From the NCBI RefSeq assembly GCF_009912395.1, contig NZ_WNDO01000012.1, positions 96,101 through 160,100 of the forward strand: a stretch of 64,000 nt of DNA, in the 5' to 3' direction. The notes below the pieces were generated by a model, which was given only the letters and a program-made list of their open reading frames with translations, searched no databases and was not told where the DNA came from. Within the stretch, counting starts at the first letter, position 1; each line of letters starts with the position of its first letter. This document shows, in pieces, positions 51,668 through 60,759 of the stretch. Origin of the DNA: Luteibacter sp. (GTDB lineage Bacteria; Pseudomonadota; Gammaproteobacteria; Xanthomonadales; Rhodanobacteraceae). The position numbers and the translations under genes were made by a program.

Positions 51668-52564
51668 TCAGGGCGCCAACGCATCGCTCGTATCCGCCCG
51701 CTCCCCGCGATGCAACCACGGATGCGCAAACACGGCGCCCAGGATGACTGCCACCCCGAGATAGAACGTCCACCCCAGTTGGCGCTGCTCGCCCAGTAGC
51801 GGAATCGCCAGCACGATGGCGTATATCGGCTCCAGATTCGTGATCATCTGCGTGGCGAAGGCCGACATGTGGCGCAACGCCGCCAACAAGGTGGCGAACG
51901 GCAGCAGCGTGCAGCCGAAGGCCAGCAACAGCAGAAGCCAGGTATCGTGCAGGTCGGGCAGCACGAAGGCGGGATGGGCGACGAAGGGTGCCAACAACGT
52001 GAGAAACAGCGTGCCGGTGCCCAGTTCGAGGCAGGTCGCAGTGAAGGTGTCGGCCTGGTCCGCGAGACGTTTGTTGATGGCCGCGAAGATGGCCACCAGC
52101 AACGCGGAAAGCACGCCTATCGCCAACCCGAGTCGCATGCTGTCCGGCATGCCGCCCGCGACCAACGCCACACCCGGCACCACGGCCACGCCGATCAAAA
52201 GCTCACGGGGATCGAAGCGTCGGCGGGCGATCCAGGGTTCCACGAAGGCGAGAAACACCGGCGCGGTCGCCAGGCAGGTGGCGGCGACCGACGCGTTCGC
52301 CATCTTCACGGCGGCATAGAAGGTGAGCCAATGCAGGGCCACGGTGACACCGGCGCCGGCGTAGGCCAGGCGTAGCCGACCAGGCATGGCACGCAGGCCG
52401 CGCCATACGCGCGGCAGGCAAAGCAGGGCGACGGATACCAGTCCCATGCGCCACCACACCAGCGGCAACGCCGGCAGGGTGATCAGCTTGCCGAGGATGG
52501 CGGTGAATCCCCAGAGAATCACGCACAGGTGGACCTGGAGATGGGCTTTGCGGGTCGGTGTCAT
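51668..52564 (-). CDS. EamA/DMT-family membrane transporter
   Basis: 298 residues with about 10 transmembrane helices in two EamA repeats (for example VHLCVILWGFTAILGKLI at the start of the first and LAIGVLSALLVAIFAAINKRL at the start of the second). The start ATG at 52564 is chosen because the sequence before it is REPIN. Family members export amino acids, purines or other metabolites; the substrate here is unknown. It is bracketed on both sides by REPINs. Confidence 0.9.
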   Translation of the reverse strand: MTPTRKAHLQVHLCVILWGFTAILGKLITLPALPLVWWRMGLVSVALLCLPRVWRGLRAMPGRLRLAYAGAGVTVALHWLTFYAAVKMANASVAATCLATAPVFLAFVEPWIARRRFDPRELLIGVAVVPGVALVAGGMPDSMRLGLAIGVLSALLVAIFAAINKRLADQADTFTATCLELGTGTLFLTLLAPFVAHPAFVLPDLHDTWLLLLLAFGCTLLPFATLLAALRHMSAFATQMITNLEPIYAIVLAIPLLGEQRQLGWTFYLGVAVILGAVFAHPWLHRGERADTSDALAP

Positions 52565-52577
52565 CAGCCGGGCCGTG

Positions 52578-52663
52578 TGTAGGAGCGCGCTTGCGCGCGA
52601 CAATCCTACGGATCATACGGCTACACCGCTGCGTTGGCTCTCGCGCGCAAGCGCGCTCCTACA
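52578..52663. repeat. REPIN overlapping the stop codon of the AsmA-like gene
   Basis: Inverted TGTAGGAGCGCGCTTGCG arms with a spacer of about 40 bases. Read on the minus strand, its right arm contributes the TAG stop of the AsmA-family gene at 52659-52661. Confidence 0.92.
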
Positions 52664-54806
52664 TTTTCTTTTTTCCCGGCGGAGGGGCCTTCGGCGGGCT
52701 GTTCTTCAAATCATCCAGCAACGGTCGGCACTGCGCCGCGTTGGCCTTGCCACTCTCCGGCACCGCGAGCGGGGCCAGCGCGGCGACCGGGGCGGCGAAC
52801 ACCGCCAGCGCCAAGGCGCCACCACCGCGCAGGATCAGCGGGCCGGCATGCACGCCCGGCGACGGATCCTTGAACGTCCCATGCACGTACAGCGGCGAAC
52901 GCAGCGAGAACAGGCGGAAGCCCTTGGTGTGCGGCACGATGTCGAGGTCCAGTTTCTCGTCGCGGAAATTGACCGTGCCGTTGACGTTGATCAACGCCTT
53001 CTCCGTGTCGAACGCGAACAGCCGCGATTCCATGACGCCGTTGGTCGACACCAGGTCCGCCGCCATGCAGTTGATCTTCACCACGTCGTCGCCGAACAAC
53101 TTGTTGACCACGTAGTTGCCGACGTTCAGGCCGGCGATCTCCAGCAGCGACGAGCTGATGGCGCCATCGTTGATCAGCAGCTTCACTTCGCCGTTGGAAC
53201 TGCCGAGCAGGGCAGCGGGCGAATTGCCCGTCGCAGTCAGCGACGCGTCGCCGTTCACTTCACCGAAGGCCGTCTGCATCGGCGCAAAGGTGGGGAACAG
53301 CTCCTTGAGCTTCAGGTGACGCGCTCCGAGGTTCAGCCGGCCCTTCATCGGGGTGGTCGAGCCGTCGAGCCGGATATTGCTGCCGACCGTGCCGCCGGCC
53401 ACGCCGAACTTCAGCGGATCGAGCGTCAGCACGGCGTCCTTCATCACCAGGTGCGTATCCAGGTTCTGGATCGGCAGGCGCTCGCCGTGCACGATCTTCG
53501 CACCGGTGAAGTGCACGTCCGCGTCCATGGCGTTCCAGCGATCGGTCTTGAATGGCTCGACCGGCAGCACCTTGTCCGCAGGCTGCTTCACCGCGTCGCC
53601 GCGTTCGGCCTTCTCCTTGTCCGTGCCGCCGCCAATCAGCGGGGCCAGGTCGCTGAACAGCAGCTGGTTCGATTTCAGTGTGCCGGTGAGGCTTGGGCGC
53701 GGTCCGGAGGTCGCGAAAGTGAGCGTGCCACCCAGGTCACTGCCGCCGACACGGCCGGAGAAATTCTCATAGGTGAAGGTGCTCGTGCCTTTCTTCAGGT
53801 TGGCCTTGAGGTGGCCTTCGGTAGCGAACGGCGGCGTGTCGGGCAGGGTGACACCGGTCAGGTCGTACAGGTGCGACATGCTCGTGCCGGAGAACCACAG
53901 GCGGATATCGAGCGCGCCCAGGTTCATGGGGTCGGTCAGCGTGCCCACGAAGGCGATGTGCGTGTCGCCGAAGCGTGCGTCGGCCTGCACGGGGAAGGGT
54001 TTCGCCGCGTCGCGCAGGGCTAGCACGCCTCCGGTGCGCGCCTTGGCCTGCACCGTGGATTTCTTGTAGGTGCCCTTGGCGTCCCAGGCGAAGTAATAGG
54101 TCTGCTGTTGCTTGGTGGTGTCCTGGCGATCCTTTTCGTCGGCATCGCCTTTCGCCATCGTCTTCGCGCTGGCGCCGGTCGTCTTGCTCGCCTGCTCGCG
54201 CGAGTCCTTCTCCTGCTGCGCCATGATCTCGTTGAACGGGATGCCCCGGCCCAGCGGGGTCACGTCGATGCCCATCGTGATCTGGTTCTGCGCATCGGTT
54301 AGGTCAATATGCCCCTTGTCGAACGCGATGGCGTCGATGCGGAGGTTCCACTCCGACGGACCACTGCTTTCAGGGAGCTTGAAGGTCCAGGTGTTTTCAC
54401 CGTTTTTCTGACGCTCCAGCGCTACGTTAGGCTGGCCGAGGCGTATCTCCGGCACCACGATGTCGTGGCTGATCAAGGGGAAGGGGGCGAGACGGAACTG
54501 GATCGAATCCAGCGTGGCGAACTGCTTGTCCTTCGCCCAGTCGGGATTGGCGACGGTGATGTCGCGTGCCAGGAAATGCGGCCAGGGAATCAGGCCCACC
54601 AGCCCGCCTTCGCCGGGCTCGCGCGACCACTCTGCGGAGAGGTCACCGTTGATAGCGAACGGCCGGCCGATGGCCTGGGACACCTTGTCGTTGATGAAGG
54701 GCTTCAGCCGGTTCCAGTCGAAAAAGGCGATGAACAGCACAATCGCCACGATCAGCAGGACGATGATCCCGAGTACCCAGGCCAGTATTTTCCTGCCACG
54801 CCGCAT
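52659..54806 (-). CDS. AsmA-family protein
   Basis: 715 residues. The start at ATG 54806 has GGAGG seven bases upstream; a GTG two codons earlier would abut that site. A single N-terminal transmembrane helix (ILAWVLGIIVLLIVAIVLFI) anchors a large periplasmic domain. AsmA signatures are FDWNRLKPFINDKVSQAIGR just after the helix and C-terminal segments such as LLINDGAISSSLLEIAGLNV and KINCMAADLVSTNGVMESRLF. The family is linked to phospholipid transport between membranes. The protein ends PPPGKKKM, with the stop supplied by a REP element, so the original C-terminus may have been trimmed or altered. Confidence 0.9.
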   Translation of the reverse strand: MRRGRKILAWVLGIIVLLIVAIVLFIAFFDWNRLKPFINDKVSQAIGRPFAINGDLSAEWSREPGEGGLVGLIPWPHFLARDITVANPDWAKDKQFATLDSIQFRLAPFPLISHDIVVPEIRLGQPNVALERQKNGENTWTFKLPESSGPSEWNLRIDAIAFDKGHIDLTDAQNQITMGIDVTPLGRGIPFNEIMAQQEKDSREQASKTTGASAKTMAKGDADEKDRQDTTKQQQTYYFAWDAKGTYKKSTVQAKARTGGVLALRDAAKPFPVQADARFGDTHIAFVGTLTDPMNLGALDIRLWFSGTSMSHLYDLTGVTLPDTPPFATEGHLKANLKKGTSTFTYENFSGRVGGSDLGGTLTFATSGPRPSLTGTLKSNQLLFSDLAPLIGGGTDKEKAERGDAVKQPADKVLPVEPFKTDRWNAMDADVHFTGAKIVHGERLPIQNLDTHLVMKDAVLTLDPLKFGVAGGTVGSNIRLDGSTTPMKGRLNLGARHLKLKELFPTFAPMQTAFGEVNGDASLTATGNSPAALLGSSNGEVKLLINDGAISSSLLEIAGLNVGNYVVNKLFGDDVVKINCMAADLVSTNGVMESRLFAFDTEKALINVNGTVNFRDEKLDLDIVPHTKGFRLFSLRSPLYVHGTFKDPSPGVHAGPLILRGGGALALAVFAAPVAALAPLAVPESGKANAAQCRPLLDDLKNSPPKAPPPGKKKM

Positions 54807-54915
54807 CTTCACGCCTCCTCTCCGTCGAACGGCCCCACAGTTAACCTGTGGGCCGCAAAGGTTATGTGTTCACGGCGGGATGCGATTAAGCAACGTCGTC
54901 CTGACGTGACGGCGC

Positions 54916-56544
54916 TCAGCGGGCGAGTGCTTCCTCGATGTGGCGTCGGACATCGGGCGCAAGGTCGCCCGCCCGGCGACGGAGTAGTTCGCCGAAAACG
55001 GTACGGTGCGCCGATGACGGCGACCACCAGCCCAGCATCTGCTTGACCAGGTGGCGAAGCGCGCCATCCAGCCATGCGTGGTGATCGCTGTCGCGGGGCC
55101 ATGCGGCCGTAAGCAGTTCCAGGCGCTCCCCGTTGTCGAGGCTGTCCAGCAGCCACTGTCGCCCCTTGTCGTCGGCCTGGGCGGTGAGCTGGACGAAGCG
55201 CGTCGCATCGAGTGCCACGCCGTCATGACGGATCACATGGCGCAGTGCCTTGCGTACGTGCCCGCTTTCGTCGCTTAGCGCCGAAGCGATCGTCGCATCG
55301 TCCAGGCGTGTACCGATACGGCCCAGTGCGCGGATCGCGGATGCCCTGGCGTGGCCGTTGGTGTGTGCTACCGCTTGGCGAAGGCGTGGTTCGTCGCTGG
55401 CGTCTGCCCTCTCGGCCAAGGCCTGTACGACGCCACGCGACGGCAACGAAGGCGCGTCGAACATCTCACGCCAAACGTTGATCGCCGCCAGACCGTGACG
55501 CTCTTTCGCAAGGTAGGCGGCCAGCGAGCGGACGCCGCCGGCGCTGTCGGACAGGGCGTCGACCAGATCATCCCGCGATAGCTGGTTCTCTGTATCCATC
55601 GCCCGCAGCGTGTCGCGACGGATGATCGGATGGCTCGAGACCAGCGCCCTGCGTTGCAAGCGGTGTCGATCGTCCATGGGCAGGTCGGCCATCGCCGCCG
55701 CCCCCCGTTTCGCAATGGCAGGATCGGCGTCGTCGATCGCGAGCGCCAGGAGATGGGCGCTTGCATGAGCGGGCCTCGCCATCGCGAGTTCGAATGCCCA
55801 TCGCCGCACTCGCGTGTCCGGATGGCCCAGTAGTCGCTCCAGTCGATCGGCCGTAGACACCCAGTCGCGCATGGCGGTGGTGAAGCCCTCGTGGTCCACG
55901 CGCTCGTGACCCAGCAGGCGGAGCAGTAGCGGAAAGATGGCGTGCATGTCCGTCTCGTCGGCGCGACCGATGAAGCCGAGCGCGAGCGGCGTAGCGAGGC
56001 GACGAATCGGGTGCACCCAATCGGCACTGCGAATCGCCGTGGCGATGAAGCCGAGGAACGACGGATGCTGGCCGTAGGCCTCCAGCGCGCATTCCCGCTC
56101 TTGCCCCTGTCCGCTCATGGCGAAGACGAACAGGCCCGCATCCCGAACGTCGGACGGGGCCGCCATGAAGGCGCGGAAGGCGTCGACGCGCTGTTCGCGG
56201 GGTATGCCGGTGTATCGCCTTACGAGCAAGTCGTAATCCAGAAGGCGCGTCGGCGGCAGGGAGCGCAGCGCCACGGCCGCCGTGGAGAGGCCTCCCTGGT
56301 TTGACGGCCACTGGGGAAATGCGAAGCCGAGCACTTCACGTAGCAGTGCTTCCAGGTCGGACAGGTCGACAGGCGCGGGTGCCGGAGGCCCGGCGTGAAT
56401 CGGTCGGGAAGGCGCCGGCGCCCTCAACGGGATCGTGACGTTGACTGGGGCCGGCATAGGCGTCGGCGAAGCGGGCACTGGCTTGATGCGCTTCCTTCCG
56501 GAAAAGATGCGCTCGATCCATGTCGGCATGACAGGGGAGTCCAT
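54916..56544 (-). CDS. HEAT-repeat-like protein of unknown function
   Basis: 542 residues (or 537 from an ATG at 56529; no clear ribosome site decides). A Pro/Ala-rich N-terminus to about residue 60 precedes a helical solenoid. Repeated Leu/Ala-rich helix pairs with HPDTRVRRWAFELAM, HTNGHARASAIRALGRIG and SDESGHVRKALRHVIR are typical of HEAT/PBS-lyase repeats, mostly at 190-460. No signal peptide or catalytic motif is visible. It starts 37 bases after the ferric-reductase gene on the same strand, so it may be cotranscribed with the PadR-reductase pair. A scaffold or protein-interaction role is inferred from the fold. Confidence 0.75.
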   Translation of the reverse strand: MDSPVMPTWIERIFSGRKRIKPVPASPTPMPAPVNVTIPLRAPAPSRPIHAGPPAPAPVDLSDLEALLREVLGFAFPQWPSNQGGLSTAAVALRSLPPTRLLDYDLLVRRYTGIPREQRVDAFRAFMAAPSDVRDAGLFVFAMSGQGQERECALEAYGQHPSFLGFIATAIRSADWVHPIRRLATPLALGFIGRADETDMHAIFPLLLRLLGHERVDHEGFTTAMRDWVSTADRLERLLGHPDTRVRRWAFELAMARPAHASAHLLALAIDDADPAIAKRGAAAMADLPMDDRHRLQRRALVSSHPIIRRDTLRAMDTENQLSRDDLVDALSDSAGGVRSLAAYLAKERHGLAAINVWREMFDAPSLPSRGVVQALAERADASDEPRLRQAVAHTNGHARASAIRALGRIGTRLDDATIASALSDESGHVRKALRHVIRHDGVALDATRFVQLTAQADDKGRQWLLDSLDNGERLELLTAAWPRDSDHHAWLDGALRHLVKQMLGWWSPSSAHRTVFGELLRRRAGDLAPDVRRHIEEALAR

Positions 56545-56581
56545 TCGTTGGCTGTGCGCCCAGTGTATCGGAACCCAGGAA

Positions 56582-57331
56582 TCAGGCCTGCCAGTAGCCC
56601 GTGGCCTTCACCCAGTCCTTGTCGATGCCGCGTGTCTCGACCAGCAGCGAACGAAGCTCGCGTGTGCGCTTCGATTCCGTGGCGACCCACCAGAACGTAT
56701 CGCCCTCGGGGATCGGCAGCGCGGCGAGTGCCTCGTCGAGCGACGGCGATTCGCCGCGCACGAACCAGCGTACGTCGCGTGCCAGCACCTGCTTCTCGTC
56801 GGCGGAGGCGACTTCCGCGAGCACGGTGACCTTCGTGCCCTTCGGCATCTCCTCCAGCCAGCGACCGATGGCAGGCAGGGCCGTCTCGTCGCCGACGAGC
56901 ACGTAGTGGTCGAAATCGTCGGGAACGATCATCGAGCCACGCGGACCGCCGACGCCGACCTTGTCGCCCACCTTAGCCTTCTCGGCCCAGCTCGACGCGG
57001 GGCCGTCGCCGTGGATGACGAAATCGAGGTCCAATTCGAGGCTGTCCGCCCGGAACTGGCGGGGCGTGTAATCGCGTGCCGGCGAGGGCTCCTTGCCCTG
57101 GGGATAGAGCGGACCGTCTGGCGTCATCGTCGGCACGTTGAACTCGCCGCCGGAGGTGGGCAGGAACACCTTCACATGGTCGTCGGGCGAGGCGGAGGGA
57201 AAACCCTCCAGCTCCGGGCCGTGCACGGTGATGCGGACCATGTGGGGGGTGAGCTTTTCGACGCGGACCACGGTGAGGATGCGCATCCGCAACTCATGGC
57301 GGACGCGCTGGATCGCATGCTTTTCACTCAT
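56582..57331 (-). CDS. Siderophore-interacting protein / ferric-siderophore reductase (YqjH-like)
   Basis: 249 residues. A FAD-binding domain (RILTVVRVEKLTPHMVRITVHG; flavin motif RDYTPRQF, about 87-94) is followed by a Rossmann-like NADPH domain (YVLVGDETALPAIGRWLEEMP). The family (YqjH, ViuB) reduces ferric siderophores in the cytoplasm to release iron. The ATG overlaps the PadR stop by one base (TGATG), giving translational coupling. In E. coli yqjH sits beside yqjI, a PadR-type metal-responsive repressor, and the same pairing is seen here. Confidence 0.92.
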   Translation of the reverse strand: MSEKHAIQRVRHELRMRILTVVRVEKLTPHMVRITVHGPELEGFPSASPDDHVKVFLPTSGGEFNVPTMTPDGPLYPQGKEPSPARDYTPRQFRADSLELDLDFVIHGDGPASSWAEKAKVGDKVGVGGPRGSMIVPDDFDHYVLVGDETALPAIGRWLEEMPKGTKVTVLAEVASADEKQVLARDVRWFVRGESPSLDEALAALPIPEGDTFWWVATESKRTRELRSLLVETRGIDKDWVKATGYWQA

Positions 57332-57969
57332 CAGCGACGCTCCCCGATGACCTTGGCCGCCTCGGCAACCAGCGCGGCGACACGCTTGATCTCGGCCTCG
57401 TCCCAGGACTTGTGATGGTTGAGCAACTGGTGCTTCAGGGTGTGCATGGCGTCGCGGATCGCCTCGGGCACGCCCATGCGGCGCATATGGCGAGACATCA
57501 CCTGGAGGCGCTCGGTCAGGGCTTCCAGGGTGTGGCGGTTCTCCTCGAGGAAGGCGCGGCCTTCGTCGGTGATGGCGTAAAGCTTCTTGCCGCCGGTCTC
57601 CGCTTCGACGCGGGCGTAGCCCAGTTCCTCGAGCATGGTCAGGGTGGGGTAGATGGCACCCGGGCTCGGGCTGTACTGGCCTTCGAACATCTCCTCAATG
57701 GTGCGGATCAGCTCGTAGCCGTGGCGCGGCTGTTCCTCGATCAGGGCGAGCAGCAGCAGGCGGAGGTCGCCATTGCCGAACATGCGGCCGCCAAAGCGAC
57801 CGCCACCCCGCCCCCCGCGCATACCGTCGCGCTCGTCGAAGCCGAAGGGGCTGCCGCCACCGAAGCGGCCGCCCCGGCCCATGGCCGCGAAGTGCTCGTG
57901 GTACCGATCGTGGCAACGCTCCTGGAAGCGTTCCTGGAAGTGACGCCTGGCGTGATGGAAAAAGTGCAT
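57331..57969 (-). CDS. PadR-family regulator with metal-binding N-terminus (YqjI-like)
   Basis: 212 residues from ATG 57969. The N-terminus is rich in possible metal ligands (His2, 5, 6, 10, 20, 24, 26 and Cys19), then a Gly/Arg linker (about 30-62), then the PadR winged helix (LRLLLLALIEEQPRHGYELI, SPGAIYPTLTMLEELGYARV) and a C-terminal dimerisation helix. E. coli YqjI has the same plan: a His/Cys-rich head, a Gly/Arg linker and PadR, and uses nickel and iron to control yqjH. Here the reductase gene follows directly. A large inverted repeat lies 12 bases upstream of the start. Confidence 0.9.
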   Translation of the reverse strand: MHFFHHARRHFQERFQERCHDRYHEHFAAMGRGGRFGGGSPFGFDERDGMRGGRGGGRFGGRMFGNGDLRLLLLALIEEQPRHGYELIRTIEEMFEGQYSPSPGAIYPTLTMLEELGYARVEAETGGKKLYAITDEGRAFLEENRHTLEALTERLQVMSRHMRRMGVPEAIRDAMHTLKHQLLNHHKSWDEAEIKRVAALVAEAAKVIGERR

Positions 57970-57980
57970 CGGTGTTCTCC

Positions 57981-58013
57981 GATATATCGTACGTAGTGAT
58001 CGCACGATATATC
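57981..58013. promoter_or_regulatory. Probable PadR/YqjI operator
   Basis: GATATATCGT (57981-57990) and its exact inverse ACGATATATC (58004-58013) are separated by 13 bases, immediately upstream of the PadR gene. Each arm contains the palindrome GATATATC. ATATATCG/CGATATAT symmetry is typical of PadR-type sites. Autorepression of the PadR-reductase operon is inferred. Confidence 0.75.
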
Positions 58014-58062
58014 GTAAGAAACACTCTTGCAAGCCCTCGACTCATCCATCGCGTATGCGATC

Positions 58063-58122
58063 CGCTCCCACACCTTCGGTAGGTGCCCTACTGGAAGGGT
58101 GGGAGCCGACCGTGTCGGCGAT
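58063..58122. repeat. Third REP-like family
   Basis: CGCTCCCAC at 58063 pairs with GTGGGAGC near 58099, followed by the hairpin GCCGAC-CGT-GTCGGC. It has the GTGGGAGCCGAC form of REP elements common in pseudomonads and relatives, and is a different family from the GTAGGAGCGCGC elements. Confidence 0.6.
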
Positions 58123-58144
58123 TCCTGCGGAGCGGGTGTTTGCG

Positions 58145-59116
58145 TCAGCCGAAGGTGAACGTGAACGCGTGGAAATTCGCCTTCGGCACCTTGATCGTCA
58201 GCACGTGGTCCTTGTACCCGTCCCCATCGAACAGGGTGTAGAGCATCGATTTCTGCACGGTCACCGGGGCCTGCGGCTTGCCGTCCACCAGCACCTCCAG
58301 GGTCACCGGGTCGTTGGCGCTGGCCACCATGTGCACCTTCTTCGCCTTGAAATGCAGGCGGATCTCGCCGCTGGCGCCGACCAGGCTGGCGTTCTCGCGG
58401 CCGATTTCCCAGCGGCCCACCAGGGCGAAGCGGTTGAGGTCCAGGCGCGACGGCGCGGTGAAGTCACGGGTGCCCGTACGGGCGCCCTCGGGGCTGGCGT
58501 TGTTTTCGCTGCGGTCGCTGCCGAAATACATCTCCGGCGAGCCCAGTTGCGCGAAGTCCGGGGCGTCCTTGTCCATCTCCGCCTTGCCGTCCGCCAGTCG
58601 GGGCAGGCCCAGCAGGGTGCGGATGGCGTTCTCCATCTCTGCGTAGTTGCCCTCGCCATAGTGGTGCGCGACCACGTTGCCGCGCTGGTCCACGAGGTAC
58701 TCGGCCGGCCAGTACTTGTTGTCCCACGCATCCCAGGTGGCGAGGTCGTTGTCCTGCGCCACCGGATAGGTGATGTGGTAGCGCGCGATGGCCTCGCGCA
58801 CATTGGCTTCCTGCTTCTCGAACGGGAATTCCGGCGAATGCACGCCGATCACCACCAGGCCCTTGTCCTTGTACTGGTCGTACCAGCGTGTGACGTGGGG
58901 CAGGGTGCGCAGGCAGTTGATGCAGGAGTACGTCCAGAAGTCGATCAGCACGACCTTTCCGCGCAGCTGCTTCATGGTCAGGGGCTTGGAGTTCTGCCAG
59001 GCCTCGATGCCGTCGAATTCGGGGGCCGTCTGCGCGGCGGCGGCCGGCCGGGCAATACCCAGGGCGGCGGCCGCGAAGGCGACGGCGAACAGGGCGATGC
59101 GGAAGGGATGGCGCAT
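58145..59116 (-). CDS. Periplasmic thioredoxin-like protein (DipZ C-terminal-type)
   Basis: 323 residues from ATG 59116. A signal peptide (about 1-28, LFAVAFAAAALGIARPAAAA) precedes a TlpA/AhpC-type thioredoxin domain with active site Cys65-Ile-Asn-Cys68 in WTYSCINCLRTLPHV. After about residue 185 comes a beta-sandwich like that in the C-terminal part of DipZ (EIRLHFKAKKVHMVASAND). DipZ itself also has a CcdA-like membrane part, which is absent here, so electrons must come from another protein. Likely role: periplasmic thiol-disulfide exchange. Divergent from fumA across 119 bases. Confidence 0.9.
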   Translation of the reverse strand: MRHPFRIALFAVAFAAAALGIARPAAAAQTAPEFDGIEAWQNSKPLTMKQLRGKVVLIDFWTYSCINCLRTLPHVTRWYDQYKDKGLVVIGVHSPEFPFEKQEANVREAIARYHITYPVAQDNDLATWDAWDNKYWPAEYLVDQRGNVVAHHYGEGNYAEMENAIRTLLGLPRLADGKAEMDKDAPDFAQLGSPEMYFGSDRSENNASPEGARTGTRDFTAPSRLDLNRFALVGRWEIGRENASLVGASGEIRLHFKAKKVHMVASANDPVTLEVLVDGKPQAPVTVQKSMLYTLFDGDGYKDHVLTIKVPKANFHAFTFTFG

Positions 59117-59235
59117 GGGGACTCCGTGGTTCTTGGGGGTGCCTGGAACAGACCGGGGCACCTGCCAGCACCTTACACCGGTGGGGTGCGCTAAAATGGG
59201 CCTCTTTGCCAGCCGCACGAGCCAGCCGTAGCGCC

Positions 59236-60753
59236 ATGACCGCGATCAAGCAGGACGACCTCATCCAGAGCGTCGCAGACGCCCTCCAGTACATCTCCTA
59301 CTACCACCCGGTGGACTACATCCGGAACCTCTCCGCCGCCTACGAGCGCGAGGAGTCCCCGGCCGCCAAGGACGCCATCGCCCAGATCCTGATCAACTCG
59401 CGCATGTGCGCCGAGGGCCATCGCCCGATCTGCCAGGACACCGGTATCGTCACCGTCTTCCTCAAGGTCGGCATGAACGTACGCTGGGACGACGCCACGA
59501 TGGGCGTCGAGGACATGGTCAACGAAGGCGTGCGCCGCGCCTACAACCATCCGGACAACAAGCTGCGTGCCTCCGTGCTGGCCGATCCGGCCGGCAAGCG
59601 CATGAACACCCGCGACAACACGCCGGCCGTGGTCAACGTGTCGATCGTGCCGGGTGACAAGGTCGACGTGATCGTCGCCGCCAAGGGGGGCGGTTCCGAG
59701 GCGAAATCGAAGTTCGCCATGCTCAACCCGTCCGACTCCATCGTCGACTGGGTCATCAAGACCGTGCCGACCATGGACGCCGGCTGGTGCCCGCCGGGCA
59801 TGCTCGGCATCGGCATCGGCGGCACCGCCGAAAAGGCGATGCTGCTGGCGAAAGAAGCCCTGATGGAGCCGATCGACATCGTCGACCTCATCGCCCGCGG
59901 CCCGTCCAACCGTGCCGAAGAGCTGCGCCTTGAGCTGTACGAGAAGGTCAACGCGCTAGGCATCGGCGCGCAGGGCCTGGGTGGCCTCACCACCGTGCTC
60001 GACATCAAGGTCAAGGATTACCCGACCCACGCGGCGAACCTGCCGGTGGCGATGATCCCCAACTGCGCCGCCACCCGCCACGCGCATTTTGTGCTCGACG
60101 GCTCCGGCCCGGTCGCGCTCGATCCGCCGTCGCTGGAAGATTGGCCGAAGCTCACGTATGACTCGTCGAAGGGTCGTCGCGTCAACCTCGACACGGTCAC
60201 TCGCGAGGAAGTCGCCAGCTGGAAGCCAGGTGAAGTCATCCTGCTCAACGGCAAGCTGCTCACCGGCCGCGACGCCGCGCACAAGCGCATGATCGACATG
60301 CTCAACCGTGGCGAAACGCTGCCGGTCGACTTCACCAACCGCTTCATCTACTACGTGGGTCCGGTTGATCCGGTGCGCGACGAAGTGGTCGGTCCGGCCG
60401 GTCCTACCACCGCCACCCGCATGGACAAGTTCACCCGCCAGATGCTGGAGACCACCGGCCTGCTGGGTATGGTCGGCAAGTCCGAGCGCGGCCCCACCGC
60501 CATCGACGCCATCCGCGACAACAAGGCCGTGTACCTGATGGCCGTGGGCGGCGCCGCCTACCTCGTGTCGAAGGCGATCAAGGCCTCGCGCGTGCTGGCC
60601 TTCGAAGATCTCGGCATGGAAGCGATCTACGAGTTCGAGGTGAAGGACATGCCGGTGACCGTGGCCGTCGACAGCCAGGGTACCTCGGTGCACCAGACGG
60701 GTCCGAAGGAATGGCGCACCAAGATCGGCAAGATCCCGGTCGTCGTCGAGTGA
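59236..60753 (+). CDS. fumA: Class I fumarate hydratase
   Basis: 505 residues. An oxygen-sensitive 4Fe-4S enzyme interconverting fumarate and malate in the TCA cycle. Fe-S ligand candidates are in HRPICQDTGIV, GWCPPGMLGIGIGG and MIPNCAATRHAHF. The N-terminal alpha and C-terminal beta domains (VGPVDPVRDEVVGPAGPTTATRM region) are fused in one chain. The start ATG at 59236 gives MTAIKQDDLIQSVADALQ, the usual N-terminus. It is monocistronic and a REPIN follows seven bases after the TGA. Confidence 0.95.
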   Translation: MTAIKQDDLIQSVADALQYISYYHPVDYIRNLSAAYEREESPAAKDAIAQILINSRMCAEGHRPICQDTGIVTVFLKVGMNVRWDDATMGVEDMVNEGVRRAYNHPDNKLRASVLADPAGKRMNTRDNTPAVVNVSIVPGDKVDVIVAAKGGGSEAKSKFAMLNPSDSIVDWVIKTVPTMDAGWCPPGMLGIGIGGTAEKAMLLAKEALMEPIDIVDLIARGPSNRAEELRLELYEKVNALGIGAQGLGGLTTVLDIKVKDYPTHAANLPVAMIPNCAATRHAHFVLDGSGPVALDPPSLEDWPKLTYDSSKGRRVNLDTVTREEVASWKPGEVILLNGKLLTGRDAAHKRMIDMLNRGETLPVDFTNRFIYYVGPVDPVRDEVVGPAGPTTATRMDKFTRQMLETTGLLGMVGKSERGPTAIDAIRDNKAVYLMAVGGAAYLVSKAIKASRVLAFEDLGMEAIYEFEVKDMPVTVAVDSQGTSVHQTGPKEWRTKIGKIPVVVE

Positions 60754-60759
60754 TGCTGT

